Assembly: GCF_051020955.1 (NCBI RefSeq)
Contig: NC_135013.1
Location: 27,927,302 to 27,991,301 of the forward strand
Length of the DNA: 64,000 nucleotides
Reading direction: 5' to 3'
Origin: Megalopta genalis
Taxonomy: Eukaryota > Arthropoda > Insecta > Hymenoptera > Halictidae
The notes under the pieces are model-generated. The model did no database searches and was not told the origin of the DNA. It worked only from the letters and a program-made list of their open reading frames with translations. Below, in pieces: positions 26,001 through 33,188 of the stretch. A program made the translations under genes and the position numbers. The stretch's first letter is position 1. The number at the start of each line of letters is the position of its first letter.

Positions 26001-26689
26001 CCGTACGAATATCGCCGACTCTGGATCCGTACACACGTTGCATCTTATGGGAGTTTTTGTCTGGCCATTGGGAGATCCGTGAAGTTGTCTTATCATCGTT
26101 GTTCGTCGATAATTTAAGATGGGTGCCTCGAATAAACCTTTATAACGGAGAGTTTCGACAATGTTTTACGTTACACAAAAAAATTGCCGAGAATCATCCT
26201 TATTTTAAGAAGACCTGTTAGCAGGAATCGAGTATTCTTACTTCCTTTTTTACAAAGGTTATTTTGTTAATCGCATCGCTTTTTCTTTTCATGGCAGTAA
26301 CGATTTTATGTGCAAAAATAAAATGTTTCTTTTTAAATAAACGGTACATAGAAAATACGGAACCAATTCTAAGTACCTTCTCTTCTAACTTTAAGGGATA
26401 CAATTAGACGTTTTTGCAAACATACAATATTATATTGTTATTAATTGAATTATATATTTTGATTTGGACGATCAGAAGCGATTTAAATAAATATTCGTTG
26501 ATATAATTAATTCGATGCTGCGGTTTCACTCGCGATTTATGCATTATTCGATTTTAAACGACCTCGTAACGCGACCACGATGATGCAGAAAGGGCTCGCT
26601 TAAGTGCTATACTTACGAGTCGCAGCGCTTCCGGAAGAATCTAACTTTCGAAACACCGTCATATTGTATTTTTATGGCCGACGACGGCG
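1..26689 (-). CDS. BTB/POZ-BACK domain protein with C-terminal IQ motif (gene span, partial, 14 exons)
   Basis: This is the only confident gene. Fourteen minus-strand exons (listed separately) were read from GT..AG borders, and the codon phase agrees at every junction. The chain from 26,689 to 1,874 gives 705 codons without a stop; the edge exon adds about 53 more. Counting from the first visible codon, residues 1-330 are Ser/Arg/Gln-rich with no domain I recognise. Residues ~335-420 form a BTB/POZ fold (pattern DCIVRIDQDEFHCHLLVLQS, later FSIIYDWM and AAQYLCIKELEEQCW). Residues ~425-565 are a BACK-like helical region. Residues 605-660 carry a basic stretch rich in Lys, Arg and Pro, and an IQ motif follows. 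BTB-BACK proteins commonly dimerise and recruit Cullin-3; no Kelch repeats are seen here. Both ends are missing: upstream exons lie beyond 26.7 kb or were not recognised, and downstream exons lie off the left edge. Exact orthology is unknown. Confidence 0.85.
161..1873 (-). other. Intron (1.7 kb) before the IQ exon
   Basis: The stretch starts at a GTGAGT donor (1,873) and ends at the acceptor at 162-161. I see no coding exon, RNA gene or clear repeat in it. The ORFs present are short and have no domain-like content. Confidence 0.5.
1874..2007 (-). CDS. BTB-BACK gene exon, C-terminal linker
   Basis: The exon is 134 bases, bounded by acceptor GCAG (2,010-2,008) and donor GTGAGTAA at 1,873. It enters in phase 1 and exits in phase 0. 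The encoded text is polar and proline-rich, ending MPIPPKFMNEYLTHLERN, with no domain I recognise. The phase match with both neighbours and the consensus donor support it. Confidence 0.75.
2251..2422 (-). CDS. BTB-BACK gene exon, coiled segment and basic linker
   Basis: The exon is 172 bases, with acceptor TTTATAG and donor GTACGT at 2,250. It begins NYVTYREFLLYLEEYQKTK, which looks helical, followed by a Lys/Arg/Pro-rich stretch (KARKSRRKPTPPRSPP) that could be a nuclear localisation or phosphorylation region (inference). It enters in phase 0 and exits in phase 1. Confidence 0.85.
2513..2624 (-). CDS. BTB-BACK gene exon after the BACK region
   Basis: The exon is 112 bases between acceptor TTTCAG and donor GTATTT at 2,512. 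It encodes FVIIKYWYGNQTEDYYHWID and then a short linker. Aromatic residues are frequent, which suggests a folded segment rather than a linker. The phase is consistent with both neighbours. Confidence 0.85.
2713..2922 (-). CDS. BTB-BACK gene exon, second half of BACK domain
   Basis: The exon is 210 bases with acceptor CATCAG and donor GTAAGC at 2,712. It encodes EMEVLMSAVRWLMHDWEDRK followed by HMLEVMRCVRFGLIAPWQL. The pattern E-x-x-V-x-x-A-V-x-x-W followed by L-x-x-V-R-F-x-L is the hallmark of the BACK domain of BTB-Kelch proteins. It enters and exits in phase 2. Confidence 0.92.
2995..3226 (-). CDS. BTB-BACK gene exon, BTB C-terminus and start of BACK
   Basis: The exon is 232 bases with acceptor CCCTAG and donor GTACCT at 2,994. 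The translation starts ELEEQCWAFIDND, the usual end of a BTB fold, then runs into helices with AFLLYLEARKSR and DFLELRIEELCLLLKSNYIC. The L-x-L-x-x-x-E-L-x-x-L-L-x-S-D/N pattern is typical of BACK regions. It enters in phase 1 and exits in phase 2. Confidence 0.92.
4212..4344 (-). CDS. BTB-BACK gene exon, central BTB domain
   Basis: The exon is 133 bases with acceptor GAACAG and donor GTAGGC at 4,211. It encodes SSNAFSIIYDWMISPQNES and DILDIF-like text ending AAQYLCIK, matching the BTB core in which an F-x-x-I/L-Y-x-W/Y-M helix is followed by a hydrophobic A-A-x-Y/F-L helix. It enters in phase 0, which fits the upstream exon 3.1 kb away. Confidence 0.88.
5358..5669. repeat. Direct tandem duplication, 2 x 156 bp
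   Basis: The segment starting gattctagcataaacgc at 5,358 recurs at 5,514 with only scattered substitutions, and a few bases of a third unit begin at 5,670. The unit includes AT-rich text and the phrase gtaccagaggttctgctt. The high similarity implies a fairly recent duplication. Confidence 0.9.
6932..7049. repeat. Short TIR element, ACACTAAACC family
   Basis: The left end reads ttttaacactaaacctt and the right end reads aggtttagcgtcaa, which are imperfect inverted repeats about 115 bp apart. The left end is shared with the element at 13,278-13,449. It is likely a degenerate MITE-like copy with no coding capacity. Confidence 0.4.
7479..7596 (-). CDS. BTB-BACK gene exon, N-terminal BTB domain
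   Basis: The exon is 118 bases with acceptor TTTCAAG and donor GTGAGTTA at 7,478. It encodes NADCIVRIDQDEFHCHLLVL and then QSYSVFFDEKNCKEIDLTG. This is the canonical BTB start: a D-x-x-I/L strand, then F-x-x-H-x-x-V/L-L-x-x-x-S-x-x-F-F. The conserved H and the S-x-x-F-F pair are present (family knowledge). It enters completing an Ala codon and exits in phase 0. Confidence 0.92.
8093..8244 (-). CDS. BTB-BACK gene exon just upstream of BTB
   Basis: The exon is 152 bases with acceptor GTGCAG and donor GTGAGT at 8,092. It contains MEDTQRPVMHQFKVKLAQSD and ends with a Pro/Leu-rich stretch. The internal Met could serve as a start for a shorter isoform beginning just before the BTB domain, but the upstream frame stays open. 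It enters in phase 0 and exits in phase 2. Confidence 0.85.
8413..8800. mobile_element. Non-autonomous TIR element, GGGTGTCCC family, copy 1
   Basis: The ends are inverted repeats: the left reads gtgtcccaaaaatgtttcgc and the right reads gcgggacatttttggga. Complementarity continues through arms of roughly 150 bp (tgaagcaactt.. pairs with ..aagttgcttca, and gtgaccaata.. pairs with ..ttggtcac). No ORF with transposase features was seen. It lies in the intron between 8,245 and 9,327. Copies 2 and 3 are at 24.6 and 30.7 kb. The length and structure fit a foldback or MITE element. Confidence 0.75.
9328..9513 (-). CDS. BTB-BACK gene exon, N-terminal region
   Basis: The exon is 186 bases with acceptor GTTCTAG and donor GTAACT at 9,327. 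It encodes VVFESKKVSVLVADPQHTQV and then polar text. It enters and exits in phase 0, so it could be skipped without a frameshift. I recognise no domain. Confidence 0.8.
9601..9805 (-). CDS. BTB-BACK gene exon, N-terminal region
   Basis: The exon is 205 bases, with the acceptor at 9,807-9,806 (CTTCGCAG) and donor GTAAAC at 9,600. It encodes NKTVYPNLAYLMHQMHACPQ and then a Gly/Asp-rich stretch. An alternative acceptor at 9,839-9,838 is stronger by eye but enters in phase 0 and does not fit the upstream exon; the chosen site joins in phase 2 to give LMARF-SLGKGDDK. Confidence 0.75.
9806..10638 (-). other. Intron (0.8 kb)
   Basis: This is an AT-richer stretch between two exons. I see no exon, RNA gene or repeat element in it. 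Confidence 0.5.
10639..10785 (-). CDS. BTB-BACK gene exon, charged N-terminal region
   Basis: The exon is 147 bases; the donor GTAACA is at 10,638. The acceptor chosen is ATTAG at 10,787-10,786, preceded by an A/T-rich rather than pyrimidine tract. The text SSSASCQEDDSDDPDQARR and NNAVSKLMARF is Ser/Asp/Arg-rich and probably disordered. The open frame extends ~200 bases further upstream, so the 5' border is the weakest point; the chosen one is the only one I found that fits the phase-2 exit of the next upstream exon. Confidence 0.6.
11296..11310 (+). repeat. Poly-G run
   Basis: A tract of about ten or more G residues lies in an intron. It has no coding meaning that I can see and may be prone to length error. 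Confidence 0.6.
12049..12232 (-). CDS. BTB-BACK gene exon, N-terminal region
   Basis: The exon is 184 bases with acceptor CCGCAG (12,234-12,233) and donor GTGAAT at 12,048. It encodes SKSSVVVLYHGKPASPEPAL and ends SQSLIENVHQD. It enters in phase 1 and exits in phase 2, joining its neighbours without a stop. The plus strand is also open across this segment, but it lacks matching splice borders. Confidence 0.6.
12460..12562. repeat. hAT-like terminal-repeat fragment with a GATGGGCAA hairpin
   Basis: The sequence caaagatgggcaac is followed immediately by its inverse gttgcccatctttg, and a third related end, tttgcccatctctg, closes the segment about 100 bp later. CAGAGATGGGCAA-like ends are common among hAT-type elements (family knowledge). 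No convincing 8-bp target duplication was found. Confidence 0.4.
13278..13449. repeat. MITE-like TIR element with CCGGTCA hairpin
   Basis: The left end ttttttaacactaaacctac and the right end gcagatttagtgttaaaaa are inverted repeats. Just inside the left end lies the palindrome ccggtcaaaatgaccgg. It is about 170 bp and non-coding. Related ends occur at 6,932-7,049, with a half-site (ggtttagtgttaa) at about 38,424 and a ggtttgacg/aatgaccgg phrase at about 15,760. It is probably a dispersed family. Confidence 0.6.
13550..13608 (-). CDS. BTB-BACK gene exon, 59-base N-terminal exon
   Basis: The donor is GTAAGTTCC at 13,549. The acceptor TTCTTCTTCGACAG is preceded by a CTAAC branch-like site. It encodes ADRNSTPRIIRAIRRNSKK, a basic helix-like stretch. 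It enters in phase 2 and exits in phase 1, joining exons at 26,617 and 12,232 in frame. Alternatively an ATG at 13,625 in the same frame could make this the first coding exon. Confidence 0.65.
16287..16508 (+). CDS. Doubtful 73-residue ORF
   Basis: This is a complete ATG-to-stop frame with balanced composition, starting MAPLPLSIDDLATQSIEIDR and containing KQLIKVDPRMWSIHVLSLA. The opposite strand is open as well (GVDFDQLFARGIDAHESPF). I recognise neither. No splice sites support either strand clearly, and it sits in a G/C-rich island inside the large intron. It could be a conserved non-coding block or an old element fragment. Confidence 0.15.
   Translation: MAPLPLSIDDLATQSIEIDRRVFLSDERRFVGVDAPGKQLIKVDPRMWSIHVLSLAGFEPCGPAELFVKCNGT
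16969..17096 (+). repeat. CT microsatellite
   Basis: The stretch is an almost pure pyrimidine tract of CTCTCT and CTCTTCC units, including an uninterrupted (CT) run near 17,030-17,055. Such tracts in insects can bind GAGA-type factors (inference). Confidence 0.9.
21540..21910 (+). repeat. Purine-rich block with ~36-bp tandem units
   Basis: About 370 bases are nearly all A and G on the plus strand. Between ~21,592 and 21,700 a unit close to agtgagaaagggagaatgac plus agaagcagagagaa repeats about three times. Long ORFs on both strands here are composition artefacts. Confidence 0.85.
23019..23043 (+). repeat. CT microsatellite
   Basis: A short run of CTCT repeats lies in AT-rich DNA. Confidence 0.8.
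24648..25008. mobile_element. Non-autonomous TIR element, GGGTGTCCC family, copy 2
   Basis: It is homologous to copies 1 and 3 over its whole length, including the ggaaatgggaggttcctggg start, the ccaatgagag/ctcattggtcactg arms and the ggacactctgtata end. The left terminus is more degraded, having lost the gtgtccc core. No ORF of interest. Confidence 0.75.
25525..25555. repeat. GCGGC pentamer run
   Basis: About five tandem GCGGC units lie in a G/C-rich patch. They have no coding meaning that I can see. Confidence 0.7.
25705..25770 (+). CDS. Candidate plus-strand exon (weak)
   Basis: It is bounded by a pyrimidine tract TTTTCCCCCCAAAG acceptor and a strong AAAAG|GTAAGG donor, with a length of 66 bases. 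All three frames are open, so no reading can be chosen. One frame gives a hydrophobic FSFSFGLPVLFPIVARYK. It lies antisense inside the 13-kb intron of the BTB gene. It may be chance. Confidence 0.15.
26617..26689 (-). CDS. Most upstream exon found for the BTB-BACK gene (73 bases)
   Basis: A pyrimidine-rich acceptor (TTAGCTTTTACAG) and a consensus donor (GTAAGTATAG at 26,616) flank 73 bases in which only one frame is open. That frame encodes SSAIKIQYDGVSKVRFFRKR followed by CD. It enters in phase 1 and exits in phase 2, and phase 2 is exactly what the 59-base exon at 13,608 needs (join RCDS-ADRNST). The 13-kb gap makes the link inferential. The K-I-x-Y-x-G-x-x-K-V-R-F-F pattern faintly recalls a ubiquitin-like or PB1 beta hairpin, but I do not claim a domain. 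Confidence 0.55.
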
Positions 26690-27140
26690 CTGTAAAAGCT
26701 AACCAAGCATACATTTTTTATGCTGCAGTTTTATGTAGTTCACCAGCTGACCATTTTATTCATACACGGTCCGTTAACGCAGCAGTGCATTTTTGACAGT
26801 GTCGGCAGTTTTATTGTACATCCGCGTTGCTGGATATTTTGGATTTTGTTGCAGCGTGGTCGCGTTTTAATTCACTTGCAGATTCTTTGAAAACTTTGTT
26901 TGCATATTGTACAATAGATTTTGTGAAATATCACGAGCATTTTCAATATTTTATAACTTCGAAACGACGAAACCACGCGTTTTCAATATTTTATAACTTT
27001 AGACTTTTTAAAGTTTTTGGACTGCAAAGTTAGTTTATAAATTTGTGCTAATATATTTATTTATTAATATATTTACGAATGTGTGATTATTCACATTTCA
27101 TAGACCAACGCGATATTAAATAATTTTGTTCTGTTTTCAG

Positions 27141-27235
27141 TGCAAAAAAAAAACGAAGATTAAAGAGCATCACTTCATGCTCGTAGTTATGGCAAGTGGA
27201 GGGACTAGAAAGTGCACCGTACTTAGCAACAATAG
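27141..27235 (+). CDS. Candidate plus-strand exon (95 bases)
   Basis: A very good acceptor (TTGTTCTGTTTTCAG) and an acceptable donor (AATAG|GTAAAT) enclose 95 bases with only one frame open: CKKKTKIKEHHFMLVVMASG and then GTRKCTVLSNN. It is AT-rich with an A10 run. No domain is recognised. It could be a real exon, a non-coding exon or chance. Confidence 0.25.
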
Positions 27236-30200
27236 GTAAATTCTTTCTAAATACTTTTTATATTCACCTTACGATAAAATAATCCAATCGAACAAATATC
27301 AATATGTTATTTTCAATGCATTAAAGTGATTAAAGAAAGAATTTTCTATTTGGTATCTGCATTTTACAGCTTTTTTTACTGCTTTTTAATAACAATGTTA
27401 AAGAGATGTCAATGTCATAAAATTTCATCTACAAATATTGAAATGCAGCGTGACCAATTGCTGTGCCTTTGGTTAGTTTTCAAGAATAATCAACTTTACA
27501 TTTATCGTATTCGCTCTTTTCTTATTCGAAGATAAACAAAATGAAAATATTATTCCATAGAAAAATAAGCAAAATAAAACAATAAAGAACGACAGGATGA
27601 TAAAAATTACAGTTCTCAGACAATTCCACGTGCAAGCCGCTGGCATACATATACATACATACTTGGATATCCGTCGACTTATATTTCGTAGCTCGCATCC
27701 AACGTGGCCATCTTCCGACGATATTTCTCGGGCTTGAACGTATCCGAAGACACTCGAGATTTTCCTCCCAATTACTCCCCGGCTTTTATTTTCCTCCCGT
27801 TCAGGCTCGAGTGGAGCACTTCGAACTCTTTCCTCGAGAGTTTGTATCATATTACAGCCGGCTCTGAGAGCGTTCCGAGAGGGAACCGATATGGAAGGGG
27901 TGGAAAGTGTATCTCGCGCTCGAATTCACGAAAGGGAGAGTGGGAGCCTAGATCTCCGTTTCCATCTCCGTGGGAGGAACGATGGTCGGACCGTTGACGA
28001 CCTGGGTCGGACAATTCCGTTGACGAATTATGTACGGCCACGAAGGAAGAGAGCAATATCCCCGAAAGTGGTCGTAGAACGTCCCCGCGATAGCACGTTC
28101 CGGGCGACTCGCGTTCCCACGTCTCGAAAAAGAAAAGGTTCCGTTCTCCCCCGCCGAATTCATTCCCCGAGTAAATACATCGTCGAATCGATGCGCGCGG
28201 CGTCGCCCTAAAAACTTGCACCGCTCGAACAGGCAACAGCGCGGGTCTTTCGTTGCAACTATCACGCGCGGCGTCGTAAAATTGCAAGGTAAGGAGGTTT
28301 TGCTCCGGGTTAAATTTTCCTCGCGAGAGGAGCACCGCGAAACGTAAACTCACGAGCAAATTTAGGCGAGCCGACCCACTTTCGCCGGGCATAAAAACCT
28401 CGTCGCCGTTGAAGTTACCGAGTAAATTTCATTTTTCTGATCCCGATGAAACACGCCGCTTCGCCGCCCCCCCTCCCCCTCCACCCCCTCCTCCGACCCC
28501 GAAGAAGTTACGAAGATGGATTACTGTCGGAGATAACGGAGTCTACGCCGGCCGTGGAAAAACGCTGTCGCAGGCGCTACAGAAATTGAATGGAAACAGC
28601 AACGTGATAGCGTGTAATCCACCGTTTCCATGGAAATCCTCTTAAAGGCGTTGTGTAATGAGAGAACCGGTCGGACAGGTGAGCACCACGACGACGTGTT
28701 TATTTATTATCCTCGGGTGTTGGAAGAATTAAGAGGCTAGTGGAATGAAGAATCAATGTTTTATTCCTGTAAGACGAATGGATGCGTTTCTCTCAATTAA
28801 TGCGTCGGCTACTGGATGTCCATTAAACCACAATTATATGCATATCTTTCCTCCAATGGCTAAAAGTTGATGTCAGAAAGGCAGAGAATTATTTTACCTT
28901 GACAGAAGTGAGTAACGTGAGTAGATACGTGTTTAGTAAATTTTATTTGTTTTTCATGATGTATTTAATCGTAGAGAATCGTTCTGCTGCTTTTTGGCTT
29001 CTATTTCGGTTGAGGATAGGCTTGGATTTTCATGCATAATTCGATAGAACTTAATAAAATACGAATATCGCCTTTTGTATCGCTCGAAAAGAGTCATTTT
29101 CAAGCGTTTCGCAGCGTTTTTATCGCTTTGTAACTACATTTTGCGTTCTCTGCTCGATCGTAACGATTTTGTTCGCAGATTCGTGTTTATTTAGACTTAA
29201 TAACAACGGAAACACGCGTTTATCAACGATCCCAAGACGCAAGTTCGATCACTTTTCACGAATTTAGGACCAACTTGGCCTGCGGATAAAACTGCCGCGT
29301 CGTCTAGCAATGCACCTTTGATTCTTAAATATTACCTACGAAGCGTTAACTATAGTTTCGTAATACCTGGCCGCAATTTACTCTAACTTGTTCCAACACG
29401 CTTCCACCCCCCGTCAGCCGCAGTCTGCTTAATCCCGTCGTGGAGAAAAAAAAAAGGAAGAAGAATTAATCGGCATAGCGGATCGTAAAGGGGCGATTGG
29501 CAGAGATTGGTCCGTTGAGTCGGTAGACCACGAGGCCGTTCCAAGTCCCGATTATTTTCATTCGGCCGAGTAGCATGCAGCTTTACGATGGCCGGCCCTA
29601 AGTTTCGCCGCGGGTCTCGTTGATGCTTGTCGTCGAGACCGGTCGGCGCGGGGTTGGAGGGATCGAATAATCCTGAAATTTGTGGTGGGCGTGCGGGCGC
29701 GATGACTCCTGTCGGAGGCCACCCAATCCCGATATGAGGGCTGGCATCCCGTAAAACGAGATGAGCAGAACAAAGCGGGGTTGGTGTCCTCCGACTTGTC
29801 GTTGACGGCCATGCAATATTCGAAGAACGCAGCCTTCAAAAGAGGCCCGGTCGACGGTGGAACGACGATACGGGGTGGCCAGGAAATTGCATATTCCGTC
29901 TGATGCAACACCCACGTACAACGCCTCCGTTTTGTCGTTCCTCATCCCCTAATCTCCACGGATTTCATCAACCAACCCCCGGGAACGCTACTCGGCTGAA
30001 CGGCGAACCTAAGCGACCGAACTGCGCCGTTCGCTTATTCCGCGGATAAAGTTTCCGAATCGAAACGAAAATATGATCGTGTGCTCGATACGTTTGAACA
30101 GATACAAATAGGGGGCGATTTCGTCGAGCTCTTTGATCGATAAAACGTAGCGCGGGTTTTAGCAACGAAATTTATTGTAACCAAGAACTTTATCGCACGC

Positions 30201-30656
30201 GCAGAAGGTACAAGGACAAACGGCGTCATAAAAATCAATTGTAATTAGACTCTGTGGATTTTTGTGCGAAATAATAGTCTACGTTAATTGCAAGATACAG
30301 GAACATCGAAGGCAGTTCATTCTTATCTGAATTCTCTTTAATTAAGTCACAGCGATAAAATAATGTTTTCGCATTGTCTGAATGGTTTTATTTTCTTTTT
30401 ACTTATTTTTGTCATAAACGCATAAAATCCGCAATTCAATTTTAAGAAACAGACAGGGATAGTCTGATCGGTGCCTTAATATTTCCAATAGGTTTCCTGC
30501 GAATTGAAACCTTTGCGAACGATTCTTCTATTATACTATCCATATTAGTATAACAGACTACATCGTATTTGCGATGACTGAGACGAAATATTTACTATGT
30601 CAATTTTACTTGCTCTATTTCAAAATCGAGACAATTTTATATACAATCGGTAATTT

Positions 30657-31036
30657 TATATACAGGGTGTCCCGAAAATGTCTCGCAATCCAGAAATGGG
30701 AGGTTCTTAAGGTCATTTGTGAAGCAACTTTTTCCTTTGCGAAAATTTTCTCCAAGGCTTCGTTTACGAGTTATTAACGAAAAACACTGACCAATAAGAG
30801 GCGAGCTCGGCTGGCGCGCGGCGGCCCAGCCAACGAGTGCACGGAGCCCAGTTCCCCTCATTGGCTCGGCCATCTCGCGCCAAATGATCTCGCCTCTGAT
30901 TGGTCACTGTCTTTCGTTAATAACTCGTAAACAAAGCCGCGGATTGCATTTTCGCTAAGGAAAAAGTTGCTTCAAATGATCTCAGGAATCCCCTACTTTC
31001 GAATTGCGAGACATTTTTGGGGCACCCTGTATATAA
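30657..31036. mobile_element. Non-autonomous TIR element, GGGTGTCCC family, copy 3 (best preserved)
   Basis: Both termini are intact: tatacagggtgtcccgaaaa at the left and tttttggggcaccctgtata at the right. It is about 380 bp, and the arms pair over most of their length around a short G/C-rich loop. A TA or TATA flank is present on both sides, compatible with a TA-targeting transposon (inference). Confidence 0.85.
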
Positions 31037-31677
31037 TAGTGTTTGATGTGGTATTAATCTTTCGAATAATTCTCTAAGAAGGGATACGAACGCGGAAGTA
31101 CGGTTCTCCGTAAAGTCCACCGGATTTTTTAAAGTGAATCGATTTTTCGAACAGTGTCCATGGTGTGTATGTGTACGGGTTCCCACGCTGCGAAACAGCG
31201 ACGCTGGTAGTACAGAGCCGACCGAGTATGGAAAATACCAGTGACAGGAAATCAAACTGATTTCGCATGCGCGAAAATGTTTGTTCCCGTTCTACCGGCG
31301 AGCGGTTCGCCTCCGTGGATAATATTTGCAAGTACAACAAGAACGAGGTTGCCGTTATTAATCAAACAATCGCGCGGATGAAGGATCGCGGAGAATATCT
31401 GCGGTAAGAGTCGCGCGGTGCATGTAACACACTGTTCTCCGCTGTCCCGCCTAAATATTTCATCACATCTACGCGCTACCGTAACGCCTGCACGATTTTA
31501 ACAGCGACGCGACGATGGGAATGGAGTTTTTTTTAGACAACATTACCGAGATTCTCTATTTGTAAACGTATAAATAAACATACCCAGAATGCATATCAGC
31601 GAATGCATATCCAGATAGCATAAAGACGTCTTCATATTGTCTAGTGTAGTACATTCGGGATGTCTTAACCCTTTATG

Positions 31678-31811
31678 CTCGAAGCCAAATTAACGCAAAA
31701 TTTAAAATAGTTCTTCTGACCCACGGTATTTCCGTTTTATGTAAGCTAATGCATTATATATTATGCAAAATTTATATATCTATATAAATTTTGCGTTAAT
31801 TTGGCTTCGAG
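31678..31811. repeat. 134-bp hairpin element with perfect 27-bp arms
   Basis: The arm at 31,678-31,704 (ctcgaagccaaattaacgca and onward) is the exact reverse complement of 31,785-31,811, with ~80 bp of AT-rich spacer. Just outside the left arm is TTAACCCTTTATG, reminiscent of TTAA-targeting piggyBac-type ends (inference). No matching TTAA was seen on the right. Confidence 0.8.
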
Positions 31812-32954
31812 CGTATATATATAATAAATTGAGTTTTGTGACTCATGCAACAATTATGCCTTTAACAGTTCTTTAAATATAAACAAATTTGATGAATCAA
31901 ATTATTTTGAAATGTGACATAACAATTTTTAATGGCGCCTTAGAATCGCTACTCGAGTGCAAAGCGTTAACTTTTGGAATTTTTGGAACCTTTAGAAATT
32001 TTGTAAATTTTGGAATTTCTGGAACTACTGGACCTTCTGGAGCTTCTGGAACTTTCAGAACATGTAAATGATCTTTACATCGTACTTGGAAATATGAAAT
32101 CGTTTTGGAGGGTTTGCAAGCATGAATAGCTGGGAAATTGAATACAGTAGTAAAATTGCTGAAAATGAGTGATGCGACTAGATCGAAAAAAAGGGTAAAC
32201 CAGTGAACTACGAGGTGGAGTCGTTATCGTTAATTTTGCGAGTATTTGCATATTCAAGATCAACGCGCCGACTATTTTCCATGAAAAGACCCCGATGCGT
32301 AATGGCGGCAGAGCGCCGCGATGCTTTCAGATACAATGAAATCCGCGTCCTGGGCGGCGCGGGGGTGAAAATCGAGACAAAGGGACGCGTGCCGGCGCGA
32401 GGATAGCGTTTTACGCGACGTAATAAATTAAAAAGAATGTAAAACAGACCCGCGGGATTATTATTCCCCGCCGTGTCCAAGATTTATACGATGTTCCGTT
32501 TTTCATTTCCAGCTTCTTGCAGCAGCGCAGCGCGTCGACCGCGCCGTAATTGCTGGCCCGCGAACAATTTTTATCACGGCGATCGCGAAAATCATTAATA
32601 AAAACGTCTACCATCGGTCGGATCCGCTGATGAATTCGCCAGGAATGCTCGCGCCAACATCGTTCGTTCATGGCAATTTACGGGAACCACGTATCTTCGT
32701 TTACTCGCATTCTACTGTGGAAAACTTGTTTTCTGTGGCCAAAATGATTTTAGCATTATTTCGAAGTTTAACCACTTGGCCTACGATTTCCTACATTTCT
32801 ATGCTAATTACAACTTTTTTGTTGTGAATACGTTCTTACGGAAGTAGGAAAATTTATGTTTATCGCTTGTTTTCAATCGTGAAGTAGTTTTGTACATGAA
32901 TCAAATAATTTTTAGGAGCTAATCAAATAATGAAAATATACTTATTAATATATA

Positions 32955-33188
32955 TAATATAATATAATATAATATAATATAATATAATATAATATAATAT
33001 AATATAATATAATATAATATAATATAATATAATATAATATAATATAATATAATATAATATAATATAATATAATATAATATAATATAATATAATATAATAT
33101 AATATAATATAATATAATATAATATAATATAATATAATATAATATAATATAATATAATATAATATAATATAATATAATATAATATAAT
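32955..33188. repeat. (AATAT)n microsatellite
   Basis: About 47 near-perfect copies of a five-base AATAT unit, followed to ~33,260 by a degenerate AT tail. Assembly length here may be unreliable. Confidence 0.95.

Larger units (their letters stand above)
13609..26616 (-). other. Large intron (13 kb) or 5' flank of the BTB-BACK gene
   Basis: It holds no confident exon. It contains a CT microsatellite (16.97-17.10 kb), a purine-rich block (21.54-21.91 kb), copy 2 of the GGGTGTCCC element, G/C-rich patches at 17.8-18.2, 21.0-21.5 and 25.5-25.9 kb, and AT-rich stretches with copies of the short GGATTTTTATGCA motif. If the exon at 26,617 is wrong, this becomes upstream regulatory DNA. Confidence 0.5.

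Noticed and set aside
28354..28400. Minus-strand donor GTGAGTTT after MPGESGSARLNLL, considered as a further 5' exon of the BTB gene
   Set aside because: That frame exits in phase 0 while phase 1 is needed; the phase-1 frame has a nearby stop and no convincing acceptor.
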